NCBI GenBank assembly: GCA_016792845.1
Contig: JAEUKH010000029.1
Span: 1 to 64,000 of the forward strand
Length of the DNA: 64,000 bases
Source: Myxococcales bacterium
GTDB lineage: Bacteria; Myxococcota_A; Polyangia; Polyangiales; Ga0077539
Direction of reading: 5' to 3'
Positions 35,322-43,173 of the stretch are shown here, piece by piece. The position numbers and the translations under genes were made by a program. Under the pieces are notes generated by a model that saw only the letters and a program-made list of their open reading frames with translations, ran no database searches and had not been told where the DNA came from. Every line of letters starts with the position of its first letter. Position 1 is the stretch's first letter.

Positions 35322-36800
35322 CTACCGCCCGCCGAACGGATCGCCGGTCGCCCGGTCGCCCTCATTTCGCGCCGGTCGCCCCGCCGGGCCGCGCCTCGGG
35401 GCGCTCGGCCGCGCGCTCTCGCCCGCGCCGAGCTCGTAGGTCATGGCAAAGACGAAACGGGTGTAGTCATCGACGGCGTCTGCGCCGGTGCCCACGGTGG
35501 CGGGGCCCGCATAGGTCGTGCGGTATCGCACCCACTCGGCGGTGCCGCGAAACCCGAGCCCCGACACGAAGCGATCGAGGCGTACGCCCAGGCCGAACCA
35601 GGCCCCAAAGCCCAAGGTCGTCTCGGGGTTTTGACCGAACGACTTCTTCAGGTCGGTGCCGATGCCCACAAGGCGAAACTCACCGCCCATGATCGCGTCG
35701 AGCTCGAAGCCCGCGTTGGCGTAGAGCGGCAGGTGGCCCTCACCCGCGACCCGGAGCCCGATGTACGTCGTCGACGCGACCCGCTGTTCGGGCGCGAGCT
35801 GGCTCGTGTCGAGGGTGAAGGTCGAATACACCATGCCTACGGTGAGGTATTGCCCGCCGCCGTCGCGGGGCCGGTGCGCGAACTGAGCGCCGATGAGCGC
35901 CTGCACCGCCGAGGTCGAGAGCGTCACCACGCGGCCGTCGGGGCTGCGACCCTGCGAGCTCAGCCCTACGGGCACCGCGACGTGGGCGTCGAGGCCGAAG
36001 CCGTAACGCCGCGCCGAGAAGACGTAGCGCAGCGCCAGACCCGCTTGAAGCTCGCCGTACAGGTCGTTTTCGTAGCCGCGGGGGGTGCGCTCGCCCAAGA
36101 CGGGCACGCGCCACGAGCGGCTCGCCGTGCCGCCGCCCACGCGGGCGCTGAGGAAGCCGAGGCCCAAGCCCGCGTCGGGGGGCGAGGGTTGCAGACTCGG
36201 CGGAGGCCCAGAGAGCCCGCTCGCGCCGCCCTGAACCCGCTCATTGGGTGATTGAAACGTGCTGCGGTTGCCACCCTGAAGCGTGGTGACCCCCTCGGGG
36301 CGGAGGTAGGCCTGGAGCTGATCCCAGATCTCGGTGCCGAGGGCGCTTACTTCTTCGAGGCGGTCGACCTCCCACGCGGCGGTGCCGGCGACCTGCCCGT
36401 CGCGGCCGCGCAACACCCTCAGCTGCAAGCGGTACCCGCGGGGGCGGCGCTCGAGATTGCCGACCACCACCTGGTCGAGACGAAGCGGGCGGGCGAGCTG
36501 CGCCATCGCGTCGGCGTCGCTGCGCCCGGTGACCCCCGCCCGCTCGGCCGCGGCGTTAAACTCAGAGGCCGACACCAGCTCGATTTCGCCGACGTGGTCA
36601 GAGAAGACCGAGCCCACCATGCCGCGGGTCACCGCCGCGCGCTCGCCTTCGAAAGGCCCCACCGCGATGCGAGGCACCCGAACCTGCGCCTCGGCCGCCC
36701 GCTGCGAGGTGCTCAGGCCAAGAAAACAAGGCCCCAAGAGCGCCAAGGCCCCCGCCAGAACCCGGGCTCGGGGCCCGCCGATGTGCGCGCGAAGCGTCAT
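35322..36800 (-). CDS. Exported protein with TolB-N-like domain and outer-membrane barrel
   Basis: The 492-residue protein begins with a signal peptide (RARVLAGALALLG to AAEAQ). Residues 35-150 resemble the first domain of TolB or CsgG-like proteins (VRVPRIAVGPFEGERAA, DHVGEIELVSASEF, LDQVVVGNLERRPRGYRLQLRV). The remainder looks like a barrel: YENDLYGELQAGLALRYVF, GFGLDAHVAVPVGLS, STTYIGLRVAGEGHLPLYANAGFEL, FVFAMTYELGAG, ending in a Pro/Arg/Gly-rich tail. An outer-membrane location is inferred. It lies 74 bp downstream of alaS on the same strand and might be co-transcribed. I cannot assign a function. Confidence 0.68.
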   Translation of the reverse strand: MTLRAHIGGPRARVLAGALALLGPCFLGLSTSQRAAEAQVRVPRIAVGPFEGERAAVTRGMVGSVFSDHVGEIELVSASEFNAAAERAGVTGRSDADAMAQLARPLRLDQVVVGNLERRPRGYRLQLRVLRGRDGQVAGTAAWEVDRLEEVSALGTEIWDQLQAYLRPEGVTTLQGGNRSTFQSPNERVQGGASGLSGPPPSLQPSPPDAGLGLGFLSARVGGGTASRSWRVPVLGERTPRGYENDLYGELQAGLALRYVFSARRYGFGLDAHVAVPVGLSSQGRSPDGRVVTLSTSAVQALIGAQFAHRPRDGGGQYLTVGMVYSTFTLDTSQLAPEQRVASTTYIGLRVAGEGHLPLYANAGFELDAIMGGEFRLVGIGTDLKKSFGQNPETTLGFGAWFGLGVRLDRFVSGLGFRGTAEWVRYRTTYAGPATVGTGADAVDDYTRFVFAMTYELGAGESARPSAPRRGPAGRPARNEGDRATGDPFGGR

Positions 36801-36851
36801 GCAACGGCGCGACCGTAGCCCGAAGCCCAAGCAAGTGCGAGACTCAAAACC

Positions 36852-37358
36852 TCAACCCGCAAGCCCCGGGACGAAGCCCCGCGGGTCGCGCACCAGACGC
36901 CACAACACCCGGGCCGCCAGGCTTTGCGGCTTGACCCCCAGCTTGCGGAGCTGACGCTGAAAATAGCGCCGCCGCTCAAGCTCGCTCAGGTGCTCGACCT
37001 CATCGAGGCTGACCGAGGTCGAGCCGAGCTCACGCGCGCCGCCCTCGTCATGCGGGTCACCCTCGTCACCGTCGTCGCCCTCGGGATCTTCGTCATTGGA
37101 GGCTGAAACCGAAGCGATATGGTCGACCATCCATGTGGTGGCCCAACGCTGGAAGATCAGCTCGCCCTCATCACACGCCACCGCCACGCTCATGGTCGTC
37201 ACCCTCGCCACCGCCGACGCCCTGGGCCGCCATTGGCCTTCGGGGTGCTGTGGGTAACTGAACGTTAGTTCAGTCTTCGCCTCGGTGGCAAGGGTGATTC
37301 GACCCTGCTGAACCGGTCGTAGGTTGCTGCGGGTTGTGGGGCTGAGATACTGCCTCAC
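36852..37358 (-). CDS. Hypothetical small acidic protein
   Basis: I do not recognise this protein. The open frame gives 168 residues from a GTG at 37358. An ATG at 37193 would give 113 residues and leave a 174-bp divergent promoter region, whereas the GTG leaves only 9 bp before the divergent AI-2E-type gene. The centre has a very acidic run (NDEDPEGDDGDEGDPHDEGG). The C-terminus is helical and basic (LERRRYFQRQLRKLGVKPQSLAARVLW). A palindrome resembling the Myxococcus LexA box lies at 37257-37274, upstream of the ATG but inside the longer version. No signal peptide is seen. Confidence 0.5.
   Translation of the reverse strand: MRQYLSPTTRSNLRPVQQGRITLATEAKTELTFSYPQHPEGQWRPRASAVARVTTMSVAVACDEGELIFQRWATTWMVDHIASVSASNDEDPEGDDGDEGDPHDEGGARELGSTSVSLDEVEHLSELERRRYFQRQLRKLGVKPQSLAARVLWRLVRDPRGFVPGLAG
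37257..37274. promoter_or_regulatory. LexA-box-like palindrome ACTGAAC-gtta-GTTCAGT
   Basis: Perfect 7-bp arms surround a 4-nt spacer. The core CTGAACGTTAGTTCAGT agrees at 15 of 17 positions with CTRHAMRYBYGTTCAGS, the LexA box described for Myxococcus xanthus (consensus recalled from memory). It sits about 95-110 bp before the AI-2E-type transporter start and 64 bp before the alternative start of the divergent small protein. Confidence 0.45.
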
Positions 37359-37367
37359 ACCGTCGCC

Positions 37368-38678
37368 ATGTCATCGAAGGAGCCCGGCCATCATTCGCCT
37401 CGCCCGCTGCGCCCCCTGAGGTTGGTGAGCCCGACGGCGCCGGGTCGAGCCTTCGTGCCGTGGGTGTTCATCGGGTTGGCCGTGGGGCTGACGTATTACT
37501 TTCGCGACCTGGTGATGTTGCTCTTTGGCGCCTTTGCCATCGCGTACATTCTCCACCCGCTGGTGGCCCGGCTTGAGCGGTGGCGGGTGCCGCGCGGGGT
37601 GGCCATCGCGCTGTCGCTCTTGCTGAGCCTGGTGGTGTTGGTGGCCACCTTCGTGTTGGTGGTGCCAGACCTCGTGCGGCGCCTCACGGAGCTCGCGACG
37701 GTGCTGCCGGTGAAGGTGCGTAACGAGTGGATCCCGCTGGCCAATGGGCTGTTGGTCGACCTCCGTCAGCGGTATCATTTGCGCATCCCGACCACCGCCG
37801 ACGCGTGGATCAACCAGCTCGCAGACCGCAGCGCGCTGGCCTCACGGAGCCTCTCGGTGGTGCAGTCTGCGGCGAGCTTCAGCCTGTCTGCCATTGAGCT
37901 CCTGGTCGAGACGCTCATCGTGCTGGCGATGGCGTTCTACCTCCTCTCCGATTGGGATCGTATCGTCGACGGGGGCCTCGCCCTGGCGCCGCGTCGGATG
38001 GCCAACGACGTCGCGCGCATCGGCCGCAAGGTCGACGCCGCATTGGGGCGTTATGTGCGCGGGCAAGGCCTCGCGATGTTGATCTTGGGCTCGCTCTTCG
38101 CGATCGGGCTGGTGGCCTTGGGGGTGCCCGGGGGCTTGGGGCTGGGCGTCTTCGCGGGCTTGATCGCGTTCATCCCGTATGTAGGTTTTTTCATCGCGTT
38201 GGGCTTCGCGGCGCTCTTCGCGGCCCTCGACGGCGGCGGCTCGGGCCACGTCTTCGCGGTGGTCGCTTACATGTTGTTCGTGCACATCCTCGACCTCACG
38301 GTGGTGACGCCGCGCATCTTGGGCGGCTCGATCGGGCTGTCGCCGGTGGCGGTGATCTTGAGCCTCCTCGCGGGTGCCAAAGTGCTGGGTTTTGTGGGCC
38401 TTCTGGTGGCCATCCCGGTGGCCTCGGTGGGCGCCGTGCTCGTGCACGAGCTGGTCGATTATTATAAACAAACAAGGTTCTATACGGCCTTGCCGGCGAA
38501 CGCCGAGGGCGAGGTCGACATCGCCATCGTTCAGGTAGACCAGGCGCCCGTCGAGGGGGCCCGCGCGCAGGGCGACCCCTTCGCGGGGGAGCCCGTAGTC
38601 GACGAGCCTTCGGCGCGACAGACCCATCAAGACGGCAGCGGCGGGTCACCCTTTCGCTCACACCGAGGCGAACCATGA
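37368..38678 (+). CDS. AI-2E family (PerM/UPF0118) membrane transporter
   Basis: The protein has 436 residues and about eight membrane helices in the PerM layout. Two to three N-terminal helices (FIGLAVGLTYYFRDLVMLLFGAFAIAYIL spans positions 34-62, and IALSLLLSLVVLVATFVLVV) are followed by a soluble loop (LTELATVLPVKVRNEW) and the conserved C-terminal bundle with GLIAFIPYVG, LDLTVVTPRILGGSIGLSP and LLVAIPVASV. The family has been linked to autoinducer-2 export or Na+/H+ exchange, so the substrate is open. A hydrophilic tail of 45 residues is unusual. The stop overlaps the next ATG (ATGA), coupling it to the enoyl-CoA hydratase family gene. Confidence 0.85.
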   Translation: MSSKEPGHHSPRPLRPLRLVSPTAPGRAFVPWVFIGLAVGLTYYFRDLVMLLFGAFAIAYILHPLVARLERWRVPRGVAIALSLLLSLVVLVATFVLVVPDLVRRLTELATVLPVKVRNEWIPLANGLLVDLRQRYHLRIPTTADAWINQLADRSALASRSLSVVQSAASFSLSAIELLVETLIVLAMAFYLLSDWDRIVDGGLALAPRRMANDVARIGRKVDAALGRYVRGQGLAMLILGSLFAIGLVALGVPGGLGLGVFAGLIAFIPYVGFFIALGFAALFAALDGGGSGHVFAVVAYMLFVHILDLTVVTPRILGGSIGLSPVAVILSLLAGAKVLGFVGLLVAIPVASVGAVLVHELVDYYKQTRFYTALPANAEGEVDIAIVQVDQAPVEGARAQGDPFAGEPVVDEPSARQTHQDGSGGSPFRSHRGEP

Positions 38679-39460
38679 TGCACGAAGGGCTCAGAATCGA
38701 AGAACGCGGGCGTGTCTGTTGGTTGATCTTCGAGCGCGCCGCGCGAAAGAACGCGCTGCTCCCCTCGATGCTCGACGCCATCGCGACGCGCCTCGAAGCG
38801 GCCGCGCAGGACGGCACCCGGGTGGTGGTGCTCTACGGCGAGGGCGGCGCCTTCAGCGCGGGGGCTGACCTTCGCTGGGCCGCCGAACAAGGGGCCGAAC
38901 TCTACACGCAGCTTGAGCAGCTCTTAGAGAAGTATCAACGCATCATTCGGTTGTTGGTTGAGCTGCCCATCCCGACGGTGGCCGTGGTCGACGGCGTGGC
39001 TTACGGTTTCGGCTGCGACCTCGCGCTCGCGTGTGACCTCAGGGTGGCCAGCGACCGGGCGTACTTTCAAGAAGGCTTTGTGCGCATCGGGTTGATCCCC
39101 GATGGGGGCGGCACGTGGATGCTGCCGCGGCTCGTGGGGCTCTCGAAGGCCCTTGAGATGACCATGCTGGGCGAGCGGCTCTCGGCCGAAGAGGCGAAGC
39201 AGCTCGGCTTGCTCGCGCGGGTGGTGAGCGCGGAGTGCGTCGAGGGCGAGGCGCAAGAGATCGCGGGGCGCCTCGCCAACGGGCCGCCGCTCGCGCTCGC
39301 GCAGATCAAGAGGCTCACCCGGGCGGCGCTGTCGAAGCCCTTCGATGAGGCCTTTCGTGATGAAGGCGCTGCGCAGCTGGCGTGCCTGCGGAGCCGCGAT
39401 TGTATTGAAGGAATGATGGCCTTCTTCCAAAAACGTACGCCAGTCTTTGAAGGAACGTGA
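38675..39460 (+). CDS. Enoyl-CoA hydratase/isomerase family protein
   Basis: The 261-residue crotonase-fold enzyme has the oxyanion-hole signature (GEGGAFSAGADL), GVAYGFGCDLALACDLRVAS and the block FVRIGLIPDGGGTWMLPRLVG, which is closest to PaaG-type isomerases. The Glu of the canonical hydratase motif (GGGCEL) is Asp here (GFGCDL). Hydratases use two Glu residues, so isomerase or another acyl-CoA reaction is more likely than classical hydration. The substrate cannot be assigned. The gene overlaps the transporter before it and the sulfatase-fold gene after it by 4 bp each. Confidence 0.85.
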   Translation: MMHEGLRIEERGRVCWLIFERAARKNALLPSMLDAIATRLEAAAQDGTRVVVLYGEGGAFSAGADLRWAAEQGAELYTQLEQLLEKYQRIIRLLVELPIPTVAVVDGVAYGFGCDLALACDLRVASDRAYFQEGFVRIGLIPDGGGTWMLPRLVGLSKALEMTMLGERLSAEEAKQLGLLARVVSAECVEGEAQEIAGRLANGPPLALAQIKRLTRAALSKPFDEAFRDEGAAQLACLRSRDCIEGMMAFFQKRTPVFEGT

Positions 39461-41751
39461 TCACCACACTGCGTCAGGCGCTCTCTCGCGCCGCCTCGGC
39501 CCTGGCGGGGGCCCTCGTCGCTGCCATTCTGACCGGCCTGCTGAGCGGTCTCCGCGGTGCTCCTTCGGGGGCCGTCTGGGCCCTCGGGTGGCGCCTCGCG
39601 GGGCTCCTCGTGGTGGTGGCCGCGGTGGTGGGCCCTGGGCTCGCGCTCTTCATGGCCTGGGTGACCCCTTCGCGCCGCGAGGCCCTCTCGGCCGCGGTGT
39701 TACGGCACCCTCGGGCGGTGGGCGCGACTGCGCTCTTTGTGCCCCCCGCGACGGTGCTCTGGATGGGCCTCGGGAGCCTCGCGGGTCGGCATTTTCTCAC
39801 TGCGTATCACCACGTCGGCCTGGCGAGCTTCGCGCAATCTGCGGCCTTGGTGACCCTCACGCTGGTGGTGGTGGCCACGACGGGGCTCCTCATCGCGGTG
39901 ACGCGGCGGTTCTTTCCGGCTGAGCCGCGTCGCGCGCGCTTCGCGTTGGGGGTGCCGCTCGGCGTAGGGCTCGTGCTCGCCGCGGCCATGGTCGCGCACG
40001 GCGTGTACTGGGGCGACGTCGACGGTCACAGCCCCCTCAAGGCGCTCTTCCTTGGGGGGTTTGGCGTCTTGAAGAAGCCTGAGCTCGACCTCACCCCGGT
40101 CGCCCAACTCGCCGGCGTGGTGCTGGGCGGGCTGTGCCTGGCTCTGCTCTTTTTGCGCCGAGCGGGCGTAATTTTGCTGCTCTCGCTGGCCCTCTCGGCG
40201 GGCCTCTTGTGGGCTGACGCGACGGCCTTCGAGCGCCACGACGCCGCCGCCACCATCGACGCGCGCCCCTCGCTCGCGCGGGTGGTTCTCCGCGCCCTGC
40301 GTCGCCGCACCGACCGCGATCACGACGGCTTCGCGGCGCGCTTCGGCGGGGGCGATTGCAACGACGCCGACCCCGCGATCAACCCCGACGCCATCGATGT
40401 GCCTGAGAACGGGCGCGACGAAGACTGCTCGGGCAGCGACGCGCAGCGCTCGCGACGGGCTCCCGCCGCGCCGCCAGCGCCTCGGCCGATCGCCGACGCG
40501 GGCGCGACCGTCGATGCCGCGGCGCCTCCTTCGACGGCCCCCGCCGACGCCGCGACGGCCCCCGTCGACGCCGCCAGCGCCGCGCCCGCCGCGGGCCCGC
40601 TGAACCTCGTGCTCATCACCGTCGACACCCTGCGGTACGACCTTCACTACGCGGGCAACCCCAACCCCATCTCGCCGAACCTCGATCGCCTCGCCGCGGC
40701 CTCGGTGGTCTTCGATCGCGGATACGCCATCAGCTCGTACACCGGTCGCGCCATCGCGCCGATGATGACCGGGCGGTACCCGACCGAGTGCGCCCGCGAC
40801 AGCGAACACTTTACCCGCTATCTGCCGGCCAATGTGATGTTGGCCGAGCGGCTCCGGGAGGCCGGGTACCGCACCTTCGGGGCGGCCTCGCACTTCTACT
40901 TCGAGCGCTCGTTCGGCCTCACCCAGGGCATCGAAGACTGGGACACGAGCGCGCGCCCCCACGGCGAGGGGCAAGAGACCAGCGCCGCCGACGCGCGGGT
41001 CGCCGATCGTGCCATCGCGATGATGCAAGACCCCGCCCGCACCCAGGGGCGCTTCTTGATGTGGGTGCACTTCTTCGACCCCCACAAGCAGTACGTCGAT
41101 CACCCCGATTTGCCGCTGTTTGGCCGCAACGAGCGGGCCCGCTACGACCGCGAGGTGATGTCTACCGACCGCGAGATCGGGCGCCTCCTCGCGGCCCTCG
41201 ACGCGCTGCCGAACGGCGTCGCAGGGCGCACCGTCGTGGTGGTCACCGCCGACCACGGCGAGGCCTTCAACGAGCACGGCATGTCGTGGCACGGCGTCGA
41301 GCTGTGGGAGGAGCTCGTGCGGGTGCCCTGGATCATGCGCGTGCCGGGCCTCGCCCCGCGGCGCATCACCACGCCGCGCAGCCAGGTCGATCTCGCGCCG
41401 ACCCTGGTAGAGCTACTAGGCTTGCAAGGGCCTGCCCAAGACGCCCCCGATGCCTTCTCGGGGGTGAGCCTCGCGGGCGAACTCAGAGGCGCCGAGGCGA
41501 CGCCGAGACCCGTGTATATTGAGCTCCCTGAGGGGCCCTTCAACAGCCTCCGGCGCAGCGTCATCGACGGCGGGTGGAAGCTCACCGAGCGCGGCGCCCG
41601 ACGCTTCGAGCTTTACAACCTCGGCGATGATCCTGGTGAGCGTACCAACCTCGCCGCGACCCAGCCCGAGGCCCTCGCGCGCATGCGCCAGGTGATGGAT
41701 CAAGTGCGCGCGGGGCTCCACCTCGTGGCCGCTCCGCCGGTCAATCACTGA
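39457..41751 (+). CDS. Membrane-anchored sulfatase-fold protein with MopE-type motif
   Basis: The N-terminal 275 residues hold six or seven membrane helices. A loop at about 286-328 (RDHDGFAARFGGGDCNDADP, then AIDVPENGRDEDCSG) is the MopE-type Asp/Cys metal-binding repeat common in myxobacteria. After an Ala/Pro/Asp linker, residues 383-745 form an alkaline-phosphatase/sulfatase domain: LVLITVDTLRYD, AIAPMMTGRYP, MWVHFFDPHKQY and VVVTADHGEAFNEHG. The nucleophile position holds Thr (SYTGRAIAPMMTG) in place of the Cys or Ser of C/S-x-P-x-R, so no formylglycine can form. A phospho- or phosphoethanolamine-transfer role on envelope lipids or glycans is more likely than sulfatase activity. The GTG start overlaps the previous stop (GTGA). 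Confidence 0.8.
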   Translation: MITTLRQALSRAASALAGALVAAILTGLLSGLRGAPSGAVWALGWRLAGLLVVVAAVVGPGLALFMAWVTPSRREALSAAVLRHPRAVGATALFVPPATVLWMGLGSLAGRHFLTAYHHVGLASFAQSAALVTLTLVVVATTGLLIAVTRRFFPAEPRRARFALGVPLGVGLVLAAAMVAHGVYWGDVDGHSPLKALFLGGFGVLKKPELDLTPVAQLAGVVLGGLCLALLFLRRAGVILLLSLALSAGLLWADATAFERHDAAATIDARPSLARVVLRALRRRTDRDHDGFAARFGGGDCNDADPAINPDAIDVPENGRDEDCSGSDAQRSRRAPAAPPAPRPIADAGATVDAAAPPSTAPADAATAPVDAASAAPAAGPLNLVLITVDTLRYDLHYAGNPNPISPNLDRLAAASVVFDRGYAISSYTGRAIAPMMTGRYPTECARDSEHFTRYLPANVMLAERLREAGYRTFGAASHFYFERSFGLTQGIEDWDTSARPHGEGQETSAADARVADRAIAMMQDPARTQGRFLMWVHFFDPHKQYVDHPDLPLFGRNERARYDREVMSTDREIGRLLAALDALPNGVAGRTVVVVTADHGEAFNEHGMSWHGVELWEELVRVPWIMRVPGLAPRRITTPRSQVDLAPTLVELLGLQGPAQDAPDAFSGVSLAGELRGAEATPRPVYIELPEGPFNSLRRSVIDGGWKLTERGARRFELYNLGDDPGERTNLAATQPEALARMRQVMDQVRAGLHLVAAPPVNH

Positions 41752-43142
41752 GCCCTGCGGCGCCGCGTGCGTCGCCAGAGGAGCATCGCGAGGGCGCCGA
41801 GACCGCCCGATGACGGAGACGTCGGCGTCGCGGCGCTGCGGCATCCGCACCCTGACGCGGCGGCCGACGTGGGCGCGACGAGGGCGCCGTCGGGGGGCGC
41901 TGCGCCGGCGTCGTCGACCACGGTGACGAGCCCGGTGCCCGCGTCGAGCATCGGCGGGCGTGGCGTGGCCACGGGCGGGTCGGCGAGGGTGGGGCGCGGG
42001 GTGGCGAGGGGCTCGCACTCGCTCAGTCGCTCAGGGGCGCAGCGGGTTTGAAAGTGAATCTGATGGGCGCGGCCGGTCTCGGGGCCGGCATAGGTTCGCA
42101 GCCTGGGGCTGAGCTCAAGGGTGTACCGGGTGTGGTAACGCAGGTCGGCGTTGGGCCTCACCATGATGGTGTTTCCCTCGTCGCCGTAGCGCGAGACGGC
42201 GACCGCGACGGGCTGCATGTCAGGGTCGAGCAAGCGCACCGTGTCGGCGTTGACGGCGCCCGGCGCGAGCCCCCAAGCGGTGGTGACCACGAGCCGCGTC
42301 TCGATGTCGCCGGCGTCGACGCTGAAGTTGGTCTGCCCTTCGCGCGGCCACGACGCGATGGGAGGCTCGTCGGGCCGCCCGGTGCCGTCGAGGCGCCCCC
42401 ACAGCGATCGCCAATACGCCGCGGTGATCGCGACGAGGCTCGGGTAATTGCCGGGAGTGTCTGGGTCAAAATAGTGTGAGGCCGACCAGGGCATCTGCCG
42501 CCAGCGTTGGGTGTAAAGCGTGTACCCGTACCGCACGAGAAAGCGCGTCGCGCTCGCGGTGCGCGAGGCGGCCTCACGGAGCACCATCGGGGTCACCGCG
42601 GGCCCGCGCGTCGCGGCGTGGAGCGAGGGCATCTCGTCGAACCAGAATTGCCCATCGGCGCTGCTCGTGACGTGATGCTCGACCACGAGCCAGACGTCTG
42701 AGCTCATGTCGAGGTCGTCGGCGTTGCTGCGATCGTACTGTCGCGCCCGCGGTACGAAGTACTGGTCGAAGCTCTGGTCGGTCATGGCGTGGGCCGCGCA
42801 GCCCATGAGAAAGGCCACATGGCGACGGGCTTCGGGGCTCCGAAAGCCCTCGCCGCGGTAGCGCTCGGCGATCCATCGGGCGTAGGGTTCGAGCCAGGTC
42901 TCCCAGTGGGCCCACTCGCCGTAGGGGTGTTGTACGGCGTAGCCCGAGTCGGGGTAGATGGCGCCGTTCTCGATCACCGCGCGCAGGGCGGGGTCGGCCA
43001 CGATGTCGCGCAATGGCCCCGGCGCGATGGCCTCGATGGCCTGCTCGGCCACCCAGACGTGGGTCACCATGCTGTTCGCTTCTGCCCGCTGGTGAAGCAG
43101 AAATGCAGCCAACACCCATGACACCGCGGGCCCGCGTCTCAT
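41745..43142 (-). CDS. Zinc-dependent phospholipase-C-like protein with MYXO-CTERM tail
   Basis: The protein has 465 residues. A signal peptide (RRGPAVSWVLAAFLL to EANS) leads to a domain like the zinc-dependent phospholipase C family: VTHVWVAEQAIEAI, NGAIYPDSGY, YGEWAHWETWLE, RRHVAFLMGCAAHAMTDQSFDQY and a later VEHHVTSS, giving the His/Asp/Glu ligands. A second region (DIETRLVVTTAWGLAPGAV, HTRYTLELSP) looks like an Ig-type domain. The C-terminus is a textbook MYXO-CTERM: ASGCGCRSA, a short hydrophobic stretch (GGLGALAMLLW) and RRTRRRRAQ. The protein should be processed at the Cys and shown on the surface. Start ATG 43142 was chosen for the signal peptide. Confidence 0.8.
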   Translation of the reverse strand: MRRGPAVSWVLAAFLLHQRAEANSMVTHVWVAEQAIEAIAPGPLRDIVADPALRAVIENGAIYPDSGYAVQHPYGEWAHWETWLEPYARWIAERYRGEGFRSPEARRHVAFLMGCAAHAMTDQSFDQYFVPRARQYDRSNADDLDMSSDVWLVVEHHVTSSADGQFWFDEMPSLHAATRGPAVTPMVLREAASRTASATRFLVRYGYTLYTQRWRQMPWSASHYFDPDTPGNYPSLVAITAAYWRSLWGRLDGTGRPDEPPIASWPREGQTNFSVDAGDIETRLVVTTAWGLAPGAVNADTVRLLDPDMQPVAVAVSRYGDEGNTIMVRPNADLRYHTRYTLELSPRLRTYAGPETGRAHQIHFQTRCAPERLSECEPLATPRPTLADPPVATPRPPMLDAGTGLVTVVDDAGAAPPDGALVAPTSAAASGCGCRSAATPTSPSSGGLGALAMLLWRRTRRRRAQ

Positions 43143-43173
43143 CGCCCGAGAGTATCGCACAGCCCCGCGCGGC

